The notes: generated from the letters alone by a model not told the origin. 64,000 nucleotides of DNA from Paenibacillus glucanolyticus NBRC 15330 (GCF_004000885.1 NZ_BIMC01000001.1:620001-684000), one strand, 5' to 3'. Counted from the stretch's first letter, positions 9,084-17,715 are shown. Made by a program: numbers and translations.

Positions 9084-10186
9084 GCTGACACCTCCTTCGC
9101 AGGAGAAGGAAAATCTGCGAGAGGGAGGACGTCGACACGATGTCCATTCTCACGAAACCGCTGCAACATCTCTTCCAGCCTTGGGCTCACATAAGTGGTC
9201 AGAATAAGGATATCCCTTGCCTCCTCATGCCGCGACAGCTCATAAGCCAGGTAATCATGAAAAGAAAGTCTGCGGGTGAGTTCCAGCCTTGCCAGCATTT
9301 CGAATATCAGATGCTGCTGCTCCATGCCGCCTGCAACGGGGACAAAGGGGTCATACTCGGTCTCCTCACCCAGCGTACCGTTCGTCCCCATTCCGATCTC
9401 CATCCCTTGCGACAATAAATGCGCCGTTATTCCAGCTGCCAGCCGGATTCCATGCTCGATGGGCTCAGGCCTTGTAGCTTTGCTCCACATCTGCTCATGG
9501 TCCTCAATATTCAGGTAGATTAACAGACGGCTGTCTGCGGTCGTATCCCGTCTGTGAACCTGCAGGGTGCCCGTCCGTGCAGTGGCCTTCCACTGAATAT
9601 CCTTCAGCGGATCTCCATCCCGATATTCACGAACACCCGAAATGAGAAACGGGTCCTCCATGATCCATCTGCGGACCAGCATTTCGCCCATCCAGGTCTG
9701 CACGGGCAAATCCATATCCGACACATCAAGCGGCATTGGATACACCAAAATTCCGCCGGTTAATGTCTTACTCTGCACAATCGATTCCAGTCCGATCAGA
9801 TCGCCTGTTGTCATCGATACGGTTCCCAGCTTGTACAGACCTCTTTGCTTCGCGGTAATCCGATGTCTGCGCAGGATTTTGGTCCATGGCAGAAGACTGA
9901 AGAAACTCTTGTGGTTCTGATTGAATTGTCCCTCACTGATATCCAGGTTTAATTGATTATCGAAGGCCAGACCCGAGCGGAATTGGGACTCTACCCTCAA
10001 CCAGGGGACAGGCAATGCTTTGCGGTTCTCTATGATTTCGATCAATTCGACGGAATCTCCCTCATAACAAGTCGACACCTTGAAGGAACGGCTGTAATTC
10101 AGCTTTTTCAATGCCATCCGTTTAAAAATCTTGCCCTGTACAACGACAACCACAGCGGCGATGAACAATATCCAGTAGGCTCCCAT
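9080..10186 (-). CDS. DUF58 domain protein
   Basis: A 368-residue protein with an N-terminal membrane anchor and a DUF58 core. The hallmark segment 'GVREYRDGDPLKDIQWKATA' is followed by 'TLQVHRRDTTADSRLLIYLN', which is the family's conserved RxYxxGDxxxxIxWxxxA signature leading into a vWA-like fold. DUF58 proteins pair with MoxR ATPases, probably as chaperone partners in assembly of envelope complexes. The ATG at 10186 follows GGGGGCGG and lies 12 bases after the MoxR stop; the downstream DUF4129 gene overlaps by 4 bases. Confidence 0.88.
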   Translation of the reverse strand: MGAYWILFIAAVVVVVQGKIFKRMALKKLNYSRSFKVSTCYEGDSVELIEIIENRKALPVPWLRVESQFRSGLAFDNQLNLDISEGQFNQNHKSFFSLLPWTKILRRHRITAKQRGLYKLGTVSMTTGDLIGLESIVQSKTLTGGILVYPMPLDVSDMDLPVQTWMGEMLVRRWIMEDPFLISGVREYRDGDPLKDIQWKATARTGTLQVHRRDTTADSRLLIYLNIEDHEQMWSKATRPEPIEHGIRLAAGITAHLLSQGMEIGMGTNGTLGEETEYDPFVPVAGGMEQQHLIFEMLARLELTRRLSFHDYLAYELSRHEEARDILILTTYVSPRLEEMLQRFRENGHRVDVLPLADFPSPAKEVSA

Positions 10187-10198
10187 GGCAACCGCCCC

Positions 10199-11179
10199 CT
10201 ACGACGAAATGCCTTCTTCTGTCGGTACGGAAACCTGCTGCAGCAACCGCTCGATCACTTCTTCAGAAGCGGCGGCCCCGCCCCGGCTTTGAAGTGTGCC
10301 CCGAAGCTTCAACCGGTGTGCCCAGGCCGGTACAGCCAGCTCCTTCACATCGTCAGGCGTCACAAACTCCCGGCCCTGCAGGACAGCTTGTACCTGTACG
10401 GCCTTCAGCAGGGCCTGACATCCCCTCGGACTTACTCCGGAGGCAACCGCTTCATCCCTTCTGGAATGCTCCGCCAACGAAACGATGTAAGCTAACATCT
10501 CGTCACTGACATGCACCTTGTTGACAATTTGCCTGGCTTTCACGATGCTATCAGAGGCTGCAATCGCCGCAAGCGACTCCAAGGGTTGATTATCCTTGAA
10601 TCGCTTCAGGATATCGACGCTTTCCTGTGAGGTGGGATAGCCCATATTCAGTTTAAACAGGAATCGGTCCAGCTGCGCCTCCGGCAGTGGAAATGTGCCC
10701 TGCTGCTCCAGCGGGTTCTGCGTGGCGATGACCAGGAAGGGTTCCTCCAGCTGATGGGTTACCCCGTCAATGCTGATCTGCCGCTCCTCCATGCACTCCA
10801 GCAAGCTGGACTGCGTGCGGGGCGTTGCTCTGTTAATCTCATCGGCAAGAAGGATATTCGTGAACAAAGGGCCCGGCCGAAATTCGAACGCCGAGGATTG
10901 TTGATTATAGAAATATATACCGCTCAGATCAGACGGCAGCAGATCCGGGGTAAACTGAACTCTTTTAAACGTGCAGTCAATGGACTTCGAGATGGATTTG
11001 GCCAGCAAGGTTTTCCCCGTGCCCGGTACGTCTTCAAGCAGAACATGGCCAGAGGTCACCATCGCAATAAAGAGCCTGTCGATCAGCTGTTCCTTACCCA
11101 CCATAACTTTGGAAACGTTTGCTCGAATATCATCAGCAAGACGGCGAACGGCATGATAATCTGTAATGATTGGAACCAC
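10199..11179 (-). CDS. MoxR family AAA+ ATPase
   Basis: A 326-residue AAA+ ATPase of the MoxR group. Walker A is EDVPGTGKTLLAKS (residues about 51-64), Walker B 'NILLADEINRATPRTQSSLLE', sensor 1 'PFLVIATQNPLEQQGTFPLPEAQLDRF' region and a C-terminal AAA lid 'SPRGCQALLKAVQVQAVLQGR'. MoxR proteins act as metal-insertion or folding chaperones with vWA/DUF58 partners, here encoded next. The frame begins with GTG 11179, which overlaps the GGGGTGG ribosome binding site; an ATT at 11167 is better spaced from that site, so the true start is uncertain. Confidence 0.9.
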   Translation of the reverse strand: MVPIITDYHAVRRLADDIRANVSKVMVGKEQLIDRLFIAMVTSGHVLLEDVPGTGKTLLAKSISKSIDCTFKRVQFTPDLLPSDLSGIYFYNQQSSAFEFRPGPLFTNILLADEINRATPRTQSSLLECMEERQISIDGVTHQLEEPFLVIATQNPLEQQGTFPLPEAQLDRFLFKLNMGYPTSQESVDILKRFKDNQPLESLAAIAASDSIVKARQIVNKVHVSDEMLAYIVSLAEHSRRDEAVASGVSPRGCQALLKAVQVQAVLQGREFVTPDDVKELAVPAWAHRLKLRGTLQSRGGAAASEEVIERLLQQVSVPTEEGISS

Positions 11180-11334
11180 CCCTTATATAGTTTAACTTAA
11201 CAACAAAGTTCGGCATGACCTGCCATAATTCCTGTTATTCGGTGCAAAATAAGGCACGGTCTGCGTAAAACTTCCGTTTTCCCGAGCGGACCAGCCAGAC
11301 GACCATTCACTCTTCATAGTCATAAATAAGGCAA

Positions 11335-11356
11335 GAAGCTGTCCAGGGACAGCTTC
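11335..11356 (-). terminator. Hairpin after the monooxygenase-like gene
   Basis: GAAGCTGTCC and its complement GGGACAGCTTC form a 9-10 bp stem with a very short loop, about 60 bases past the stop at 11419. Only a weak T-tract follows on the minus strand. The remaining 11180-11334 shows no gene. Confidence 0.4.
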
Positions 11357-11418
11357 AGGATTCATCATATAGATGTTGATTGTATCGCTGATCTGTTATA
11401 ATTGCCCATGAAAAAAGA

Positions 11419-11817
11419 TCAATCAGAAGCAGATTCCTCATCTGCATCTGCATCTGCATCCGCATCCAATCCGCTGCCTGGGATCAATAGTTTGACCAGC
11501 TCCAATTCAGCTTGCTCGCGACTGTCGATCCGAATGTCGATATAATGCTTGACCTCAGGCGGACTTGCGTAGAATGGTTCAAGCAATGCTGACCATTTCT
11601 TATAATCCGGGTGTCCCCGGAAACCGAGCAAATGATCTTTAATCCCGCTCCAGCGAACAAGGAATATATATTCATCCCTGTTCTCCACACATTTATGAAG
11701 CTCATGATCTACATATCCCTTCTTCGTTAACAGAACGCCGGAAGCCGCCCGGAAGGCGCTCTCGAAATCACTCGCAAGCCCGGGTTTAATATAAAGTATC
11801 GCTGATTCCAGTATCAT
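11419..11817 (-). CDS. Antibiotic biosynthesis monooxygenase (ABM)-like protein
   Basis: A 132-residue protein. Residues 1-95 form a ferredoxin-like ABM domain: 'MILESAILYIKPGLASDFES', 'KGYVDHELHKCVENRDEYIF', 'VRWSGIKDHLLGFRGHPDYK'. Such dimeric proteins include heme- or quinol-type monooxygenases and related stress proteins; substrate unknown. The C-terminus is unusual: an alternating Asp-Ala tail (DADADADADEE) encoded by tandem hexanucleotide repeats, probably not part of the fold. Start ATG 11817 follows GGGGGAACGAT. Confidence 0.8.
   Translation of the reverse strand: MILESAILYIKPGLASDFESAFRAASGVLLTKKGYVDHELHKCVENRDEYIFLVRWSGIKDHLLGFRGHPDYKKWSALLEPFYASPPEVKHYIDIRIDSREQAELELVKLLIPGSGLDADADADADEESASD
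11439..11467. repeat. Hexanucleotide tandem repeat, (CATCTG)n
   Basis: About four and a half copies of CATCTG/CATCCG lie inside the 3' end of the ABM-like gene and encode its Asp-Ala tail. Copy-number change would alter tail length in frame, since the unit is two codons. Confidence 0.85.
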
Positions 11818-11959
11818 ATCGTTCCCCCTCTTGATATTTATCCATCAACCGTGAGGCAGCTTGTACTTTGACGGCATCACGCTATGAAAACAGTAGGTGC
11901 AGTCAAGTATATGCTGATATAATAAGAAGAATGAATACACTAACGAGGATGAGACAAAC

Positions 11960-12262
11960 ATGGCATTCGGCATCTCCAAACAGGAATTGCAGCAATGGAA
12001 GCAGCAGGTGGCGCGAGGCGACATCGCTTTTTTGACTCACTACTGGTATGACAAGCGATTCCCCCAGTTCAATACCGTAACCAAGGTGGGCTGTTCGAAC
12101 ATCCGACGTCTTGAAGATTGGTGTTTGTCCAATGGGCTCAATCCGGAGTATATCCATCACCGCCTGCCTTACCCGCATTTTGATCTGATCGGTCCCAAGC
12201 AGACCGAATTGCTGCATAAATATGAGCTTGAAGACCATATCACCCGATTTGGTCTGACTTAA
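11960..12262 (+). CDS. YneQ-like small conserved protein
   Basis: A 100-residue soluble protein, MAFGISKQELQQWKQQV at the start, then 'GDIAFLTHYWYDKRFPQF' and 'VTKVGCSNIRRLEDWCLSNG'. The layout and the conserved 'HYWYDxRFP' segment resemble the Bacillus YneQ family; function unknown. Its start follows GAGGATGAGAC. A strong terminator follows two bases after the stop. Single-gene unit, divergent from the gene at 11419 and convergent with the one at 12381. Confidence 0.7.
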   Translation: MAFGISKQELQQWKQQVARGDIAFLTHYWYDKRFPQFNTVTKVGCSNIRRLEDWCLSNGLNPEYIHHRLPYPHFDLIGPKQTELLHKYELEDHITRFGLT

Positions 12263-12263
12263 C

Positions 12264-12323
12264 AAAACCCGCCCTGTTTCACGGTTCTCATAGAGCATAC
12301 CGTGCAAACAAGGCGGGTTTTTT
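12264..12323. terminator. Bidirectional terminator
   Basis: AAAACCCGCC and GGCGGGTTTTTT pair around an inner ACGGT/ACCGT stem. T-runs occur on both strands, so it can serve the YneQ-like gene and the convergent flavoprotein gene. Confidence 0.85.
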
Positions 12324-12380
12324 AGAATCCTGCTGCAATTAGCTTAGACGGAAGCTTACTCAGACTCGCCGCCAGAGCCA

Positions 12381-13316
12381 TCAGATTGCAGATTTACCTG
12401 TCAGCTGCTTCAATGTTTTGTTAATCCAGATGGCAGCCGTTGCACCTTCCCCCATAGCTACCGTGGTCAATTCGGAATGAACTCCCAAGTCACCTGCGGC
12501 CCAGAGCCATTCAACGCTTGTCATTTTGGACCTGGGATCGGTTATGACATGTCGATTATGCTCAAGCTCTGCCCCGAGCTGCTCAGCCAATTCCGAATAA
12601 ATGCTGTTCCCTCCAAAGGAGATAAACCCCCGCTCCGCAGGCAAAAGGCTCCCATCCTCCAGCACGACAGCAGAGATGATGCCGCTCTCCTCAGAACGAA
12701 TCTCCGCTACCTTCTTCTCCACATACGGAATCCCGAGCTCAGCTAATTGGCGCATATGCTCGGAAGAAGCCGGCTTCCCCTCATGATTGACATAGGTAAT
12801 ATCCCTGGTTCGCTCCGATAGCAGCAAGGCCATACTGGCACCGGGATCTCCTGATCCCATCACGACGGTCTTCCGATTCTGGATTTCATACCCGTCACAA
12901 TCAGGACAGACAAACACCGAACTGCCTAGCGTCGACATCAGGCCCGGAAGCTCCGGGAACCGGTCCATCAAGCCGGTTGCCAGCAGCAGGGTTCGCGCCC
13001 GGTATTGGGCTCCGTCTTTCCCGGTTAACACAAAATGCCGCGCTTCATCCCGCTCCGCCTTCCGAATGTCATCCGCTGCAAAAGCAACGCCGACAGCCTC
13101 TGCCTGCTTGCGTCCCCGCTGCCTCAGCTCTTCGCCTGAAACCCCGTCCGGCCAGCCGAGAATGTTGCGGTAGCTCTTGCATATCGTGGAACGCCCCGTT
13201 CCCCTGTCGATCACCAGCACGTCGTAAGCTGAATACCGCCCCAATTGTATAGCGGCCTGCAAACCAGCAATACCGCCGCCAATAATGATGCAATCCTTCA
13301 CTTTGGTGTCTATCAT
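12381..13316 (-). CDS. Thioredoxin reductase-like NAD(P)/FAD flavoprotein
   Basis: A 311-residue flavoprotein of the TrxB/AhpF-like group. The FAD-binding Rossmann motif GGGIAGLQAA is at residues about 13-22, the NAD(P) motif 'VVMGSGDPGASMAL' near 150, and the C-terminal FAD motif 'WAAGDLGVHSE' near 268. A CxxC pair 'FVCPDCDGYE' sits where TrxB has its redox-active CATC. It probably reduces a disulfide protein or a small oxidant with NAD(P)H. ATG 13316 follows GGAG. It is downstream of chrA on the same strand but separated by a terminator, so a shared role is only suggestive. Confidence 0.88.
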   Translation of the reverse strand: MIDTKVKDCIIIGGGIAGLQAAIQLGRYSAYDVLVIDRGTGRSTICKSYRNILGWPDGVSGEELRQRGRKQAEAVGVAFAADDIRKAERDEARHFVLTGKDGAQYRARTLLLATGLMDRFPELPGLMSTLGSSVFVCPDCDGYEIQNRKTVVMGSGDPGASMALLLSERTRDITYVNHEGKPASSEHMRQLAELGIPYVEKKVAEIRSEESGIISAVVLEDGSLLPAERGFISFGGNSIYSELAEQLGAELEHNRHVITDPRSKMTSVEWLWAAGDLGVHSELTTVAMGEGATAAIWINKTLKQLTGKSAI

Positions 13317-13441
13317 GTAGGTTCTCCACTCATTTCTATATAGAATTCATAGCTGGAGCTTTTTGTATCCGGTATGCTTCCTGCAAAAGGTATACCCTAA
13401 ATATTTAACCAATTCATGGAGATTTACTCCTGGCAATAAAA

Positions 13442-13470
13442 TAGACCCTGGCACACCATGCCAAGGTCTA
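13442..13470 (-). terminator. Terminator of chrA
   Basis: TAGACC-c-TGGCA pairs with TGCCA-a-GGTCTA around a 5-nt loop, followed on the minus strand by TTTTATT. Confidence 0.8.
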
Positions 13471-13484
13471 AGCTAAATCATGCC

Positions 13485-14720
13485 TTACAGAAGCAGCTGA
13501 CCGGCTATCGCACCGGCAATCACAACAAGCCACGGCGGGCTTTTCCAGAACATCAGCATTCCAAACAATCCCGCTCCCATCACGAACTCAAGCGGACTAT
13601 GAATAGAAGATGTCCATATCGGGTGATACAATGCGGCCAGCAAAATACCGACTACAGCTGCATTCATCCCTGTCAACATGCCTTGAAGTTTAGGGTTTCT
13701 GCGAATGCTGTTCCAGAACGGCATCGACCCCACGATGAGCAGAAATCCGGGCAGAAAAATAGCAAGTGTTGCCACGATGCCCCCAGGTATTCCTTGTATT
13801 ACAACACCGAGGTAAGCCGCAAATGTAAACAGCGGTCCAGGTACAGCCTGTGTTGCCCCATAACCGGTCAGGAAATCCTCCTTGGACATCCAGCCGTTTA
13901 GCACCGTCTCACTCTCAAGCAGAGGCAGAACCACGTGACCCCCGCCGAACACAAGTGACCCGGCACGGTAGAAGCTGTCAACAATGGCCACCCAGCCATT
14001 ATCGGTCATCGCTCTCAGCAGCGGGAGCCCCACCAGCAAAACAACAAACAAACCTAGGCAAAACAGTCCGGCTGTCCGTCCAATAGGGATCTTCATATCG
14101 GCAGCCTTCTCATCGTTAGCCTGCCGCTTAAACAACCACAGTCCCGATATACCGGCAAGGGCAATGACCATTACTTGAGATATGGGGGATTGCCACAGCA
14201 GAACGACAGCCATTGCTATAAACGCTAAAGCCGCACGCACGGGGCCCGAAGCCAGCTTCCCCGCCATCCCGAGAACCGCTTGAGCTACGATCGCGACTGC
14301 AACAATTTTCAGTCCTTGAATCCATCCGGCCGAGCCCGGATCGAAGGTCTGCATCAGATAGGCAAAGATCATCAGCATGAGCACGGACGGCAGCGTAAAG
14401 CCGAGCCATGCCACTATGCCGCCCCATAGTCCCGCTCTCATCACACCGACACCAATTCCGACCTGGCTGCTGGCCGGTCCGGGAAGGAACTGAGCCAGTG
14501 CTACCAGATCGGCATAACTTTTCTCATCCAGCCACTTTTTTCGCTGAACATAAGTTCCGTGGAAATAGCCGAGATGCGCAATCGGTCCTCCAAACGAGGT
14601 GAGTCCCAGCTGAAGAGCAGTCCACCACGTTTCGCTAAGGGCGCGCCATCTTCCGGACGGTTGATTATCGCCCATTTGAGCCTGTGCCTGTGCTTGTTCT
14701 TTCTCGATCTCTGTGTTCAA
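13485..14720 (-). CDS. chrA: Chromate transporter, ChrA family (two-domain)
   Basis: A 411-residue integral membrane protein of the CHR superfamily. Both halves begin with the family signature: 'TSFGGPIAHLGYFH' at about 41-54, and 'VFGGGHVVLPLLESE' at about 256-270, each followed by 'FLPGPASSQVG' or 'AVPGPLFTFAAYLG', the conserved PGP motifs. Two-domain ChrA proteins export chromate in proton antiport and reduce its uptake damage. Start is TTG 14720, with AAGGGGAG some 12 bases upstream, so a start a few codons further in is possible. Confidence 0.93.
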   Translation of the reverse strand: MNTEIEKEQAQAQAQMGDNQPSGRWRALSETWWTALQLGLTSFGGPIAHLGYFHGTYVQRKKWLDEKSYADLVALAQFLPGPASSQVGIGVGVMRAGLWGGIVAWLGFTLPSVLMLMIFAYLMQTFDPGSAGWIQGLKIVAVAIVAQAVLGMAGKLASGPVRAALAFIAMAVVLLWQSPISQVMVIALAGISGLWLFKRQANDEKAADMKIPIGRTAGLFCLGLFVVLLVGLPLLRAMTDNGWVAIVDSFYRAGSLVFGGGHVVLPLLESETVLNGWMSKEDFLTGYGATQAVPGPLFTFAAYLGVVIQGIPGGIVATLAIFLPGFLLIVGSMPFWNSIRRNPKLQGMLTGMNAAVVGILLAALYHPIWTSSIHSPLEFVMGAGLFGMLMFWKSPPWLVVIAGAIAGQLLL

Positions 14721-15039
14721 TATGTCTTCGCTCCCCTTACGCTAAAGTTCAATGGAAATAGGATTTTCATGAGTGCATGCCTAGGCATGCATCGTATGAT
14801 CAAATTTTAGGTTACAACATATGCACAACATCAATCCACCTCTTTATGTAAACGCTATGTAAAATCTGAGCGCTAACTGCTATTACTGTTCACCTTGCAC
14901 CGAGTACTTATAAGATAGGAGACAAATTTATGAAGCTATTGCTTTCATAGTCGATGTATGTCTGATGATAGTTGCGGAAGACACTCTATCTGAGAAAACC
15001 GTAAGAAAGCGATGATAAGGTTTTCCCCTTTAAAACGCT
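14721..15039. other. Gene-free stretch at the island boundary
   Basis: No gene with a ribosome binding site was found. Part of it (from about 14953) still resembles the sequence at 18012-18110, so it likely belongs to the diverged repeat that ends each toxin cassette. Confidence 0.4.
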
Positions 15040-15165
15040 GTGCGTACACAATTTTGAATTTTGGTACAGGGATGACAAAAGTTAAGTCCTTTCAAGATAT
15101 GCCACCCGATTCATTCGCCACGGAGTGGGGGTAAGAAAGACCTTGAGGATCCCCCCAAGGTCTAC
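15040..15165. repeat. Cassette-end direct repeat, copy 1
   Basis: Resembles 18234-18369: shared GTGYGTACAC, an ATTTTGAA block, GATTCATTCG, GTGGGGGTAA and a final AGACCTTG hairpin, in the same order. Each copy lies just downstream of a Hint-toxin module read from the minus strand. Confidence 0.7.
15138..15163 (-). terminator. Terminator at the end of the decayed toxin module
   Basis: AGACCTTG and CAAGGTCT flank a short GC-rich loop; TTTCTTAC follows on the minus strand. Same hairpin type as at 18339-18369. Confidence 0.65.
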
Positions 15166-15352
15166 CAAAAAATCCACAATAATCTTTTAATCAATGTTTG
15201 ACCATAAATCCTAACAACATTTCCGAGGTAGGATACTTAAATAATCATCCATATCTTTACCTTTTAAAGTGAATAAACACTCGTAGAAACCTATTTCTTC
15301 CTCATTAAACAAAAGATTTATTTTTTACAATTGCAACCACTAACCCTTCCTC

Positions 15353-15607
15353 TTACCTGAAAGTGCAATTTAGACCCCTTAAATCTCCCGTCTCTAATCC
15401 CTTGATTGCCGCATCGTAACCATTTTTATCTGGTGATAACTTCTTAGCGGTTCTAGTCGCAGACTTTGAAATTGATACATTACATTTGGTGTTATGTACA
15501 CGAATACCCAAGTCCGTTACATAATACGTATGGTAGTCCGCAACCGTAAAGTTATAAACCATGACAGGCTCATCTAGTTTAATGAATTCAATTTTATCAA
15601 TCGTCAA
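15353..15607 (-). pseudogene. Decayed displaced Hint-toxin tip
   Basis: An 84-codon frame encodes the last part of a Hint (intein-like pretoxin) domain, 'VYNFTVADYHTYYVTDLGIRVHN', then a short tip 'ISKSATRTAKKLSPDKNGYD' that ends abruptly in 'GLNCTFR'. The same DNA upstream continues the Hint domain in other frames: GDKLQQADGT is readable if one base is restored before TTGACGATT, and a further shift is needed before it. There is no start site of its own and no immunity gene behind it. I read it as an old toxin tip of the Rhs protein at 18894 that has lost frame and probably its catalytic end. Confidence 0.7.
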
Positions 15608-15970
15608 ATCGTTCCGTCAGCCTGTTGGAGTTTGTCCCCTTAACTCCACCCAATGTCTAGCGGTAAGAGTATCAAAATCAATGAGTTTCTGTGAAGACAT
15701 CATTTTTTTTATTGATGCTCTATGGTGCTTGCTAAGTCAACAATAACGCTACAAGTATAGTAGTGATTGTACTTGGGCGGATACTGGATGATGTTCTCCA
15801 TCGCTATTTTCTCATCGGGCTTGTACACCAGTTCCACTCTCGTTCGCTCTCCATTTCTGCTATCCCCTTACTTTGCCGCTCGGCCTTTTTATCATAATTC
15901 CAACAAAATGCATGATTGACCTGTAACTACATCCGACATTGGAGGCTCAGAAGTATTGAGTTAAGCAAAG
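15608..15970. other. Degenerate coding remnants
   Basis: On the minus strand a broken frame reads 'VELVYKPDEKIAMENIIQYP' and 'YTCSVIVDLASTIEH' (about 15710-15860), which looks like protein sequence but has no proper start or end. Family not recognised; possibly the remains of an immunity gene or of another tip. Confidence 0.3.
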
Positions 15971-15972
15971 AA

Positions 15973-16006
15973 AAGCCTTAAAGGAGAATATAATCCTTCA
16001 AGACTT
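15973..16006 (-). terminator. Terminator of the displaced immunity gene
   Basis: A 13-bp stem (AAGTCTTGAAGGA with TCCTTTAAGGCTT, three G-U pairs) with an 8-nt loop, followed on the minus strand by TTCTTTG. It lies 14 bases past the stop at 16020. Confidence 0.65.
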
Positions 16007-16019
16007 TATTTAAAGCTAG

Positions 16020-16826
16020 TTAATTAATGTAATAATGTGACAAAAAGCATTGCTCTGCGTTGGATTTGATCCCTCTTAGAACTATAAAGTTTGCACTTTG
16101 TTCGGTCAGTTTTCTCGCTTTAAGAAATATGTTCGGGGACACTGTGTCAATTCTTGCTACTTCATTTCCTTCTTTAATTGCTTGAATAAACTCCTCATGT
16201 ACGGATAGGAAAATCCCATTTAGATAAATCACTTCGTGCCCTAACTTATTCGGAATCTTTGATACAATTTTAATATCATTCATATAATCAAAATTTACTA
16301 TTTCATTATTGATCCTGTCCTTATAAGTCAGTTTTTCAGTTCCACCCTCAAAAATCAGATATTTGCTCGAATCATTTAACATTTTGTGAACGGTGGGGTA
16401 TTCCTTTTCAATCCCTAACATGTCGAGTTCCTGTAGCGAAAACAGGCTAGTATCGATCCTATAATATCTCTTGTTTCCGCATAACATGATAACTTCATGA
16501 CCTGACCAGAAGTATATGTTAGATAGCCCACACTCATCAATGTCCGCATTAAAGTCTATAACTTTTTGAAATGCTGTATCAATATTTAAGTATACAAACA
16601 CTTTATTGTCGGGACAGTATAAGATAACCTCATTTTTATAAGGATTCTTATAAACTGTGTGAATTAAGATACCTTCAAAAATATCAATTGTGCTCAGCAA
16701 CTCTAAATTCTTGTTGTATAAATTGATTCCTGAATAATTGTTATTAACAATTATAATTCCATGGTGACATTCAAGAACGTATATATCATTATCCTCAACA
16801 AAACACTCGCTTTGTAGATTTATCAT
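16020..16826 (-). CDS. Probable immunity protein for the displaced E3-like toxin
   Basis: A protein of about 268 residues starting MINLQSECFV at ATG 16826, chosen because GGGGGGTG stands before it; the longer frame to 16892 lies in the intergenic sequence. It has repeated short beta-strand-like blocks ('DIYVLECHHGIIIVNNNY', 'NEVILYCPDNKVFVYLN', 'GHEVIMLCGNKRYYRID'), suggesting a beta-propeller or repeat fold, is soluble and has no signal peptide. It begins 66 bases after the toxin tip and ends in its own terminator. Immunity function is inferred from this position; the family was not recognised. Confidence 0.65.
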   Translation of the reverse strand: MINLQSECFVEDNDIYVLECHHGIIIVNNNYSGINLYNKNLELLSTIDIFEGILIHTVYKNPYKNEVILYCPDNKVFVYLNIDTAFQKVIDFNADIDECGLSNIYFWSGHEVIMLCGNKRYYRIDTSLFSLQELDMLGIEKEYPTVHKMLNDSSKYLIFEGGTEKLTYKDRINNEIVNFDYMNDIKIVSKIPNKLGHEVIYLNGIFLSVHEEFIQAIKEGNEVARIDTVSPNIFLKARKLTEQSANFIVLRGIKSNAEQCFLSHYYIN

Positions 16827-16892
16827 CAATTTCACCCCCCTGCTATTTTGATGTGCAGGATATGGGCAGTCCCCACACCCTGCACGTAACAA

Positions 16893-17583
16893 TTATTTTA
16901 TATTTATCTTCTTGTTAAGGTCACGTGTTCCGGGTTTTAGTTTTCCCGTTAAAACGTCTGCTTCTCCAATATGGTTTCCTCTCTTATCATATACTTCTAG
17001 ATGAGAACCCTTTCCTGAATGGAAGATATCTCTATGATAATATTTATCTCCGTTTCTATAAACTTGTGCACCCTTTACCGGATTCATCTTTGTTTTTGTA
17101 AAACTTCCGTTGCCTAATGCAGTTTCTTTATCAATCGGAACTCTATTATTTTTAATAAAGTCAGGTGTACAACTATTATGTGTCCAAATTCCAAGGTTAG
17201 AAACAAAGTACGTATGAAAGTCCTTCACCTTAAAGTTATAGACAGTCTTATGTTCCTTCTTAACCTCAATCTTTTCAATGGCTAACTCCTTGCCATCCGA
17301 TGTTGTTAGAACATCGCCCACCGCAAGATGCTGTGCTTCCACCCAACCTCTGCCGACAATCCAGAACGGATGCTCATCGGTTGTCGTTATAACTTCGCCG
17401 CCAACAGTTATATTATACGTTTCTTCTACTACACGTTGGAAGAGCCATTCGACGTCCTTGTATGCCTGTTCCCCTGTTTCGTCATCCTTAGCAAGAACCT
17501 TATCTCCGACCTCAATGTCTTCGATAGGTTTCTCCCCTTCGTTAGTTATAAACTTGAATTGGGCAAAGAGAACGACGACAACT
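16893..17583 (-). CDS. Displaced (orphan) Hint domain plus colicin-E3-like RNase toxin tip
   Basis: An open frame from an upstream stop near 17590 encodes most of a Hint domain (EGEKPIEDIEVGDKVLAK, 'TTDEHPFWIVGRGW', 'VYNFKVKDFHTYFVSNLG', ending WTHN) and then a toxin of about 90 residues. The toxin ends 'YYHRDIFHSGKGSHLEVYDK' and 'GNHIGEADVLTGKLKPGTRD', which matches the D-x-x-H...E, 'G-x-H-x-G-x-x-D-x-x-T-G' pattern of the colicin E3 cytotoxic RNase domain that cuts 16S rRNA. There is no ribosome binding site or signal; the N-terminal Hint cysteine block is missing, replaced by an IS110 end. It should therefore be silent unless recombined onto the Rhs gene at 18894. Confidence 0.7.
17487..17542. 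repeat. 56-bp identical tract, displaced copy
   Basis: Identical over 56 bases to 19464-19519, in the same orientation, inside the Hint domain. The surrounding Hint DNA is clearly diverged. Confidence 0.9.
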
Positions 17584-17715
17584 TTATGAAGCTATCGCCG
17601 CCAGTTCTGGCATAGGTGTAATACGACATTCTGTCTTGTTTCTCATCATGCTGTAAATGATAGTTACTAGCCTTCTCATAATGCAGATGATGGCTTGTTT
17701 CTTCTTTTTCCCTTC
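17584..17715 (-). mobile_element. IS110 family transposase remnant (C-terminal end)
   Basis: A frame of about 43 codons with its natural stop reads 'RLSEGKKKKQAIICIMRRLV' and then 'TIIYSMMRNKTE', which is the conserved C-terminal helix region of IS110/IS116/IS902 transposases. An in-frame TGA lies just upstream and no further transposase could be read, so only the end is left. Its stop touches the first codons of the displaced Hint domain, marking the junction where the 5' part of that domain was lost. Confidence 0.7.
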
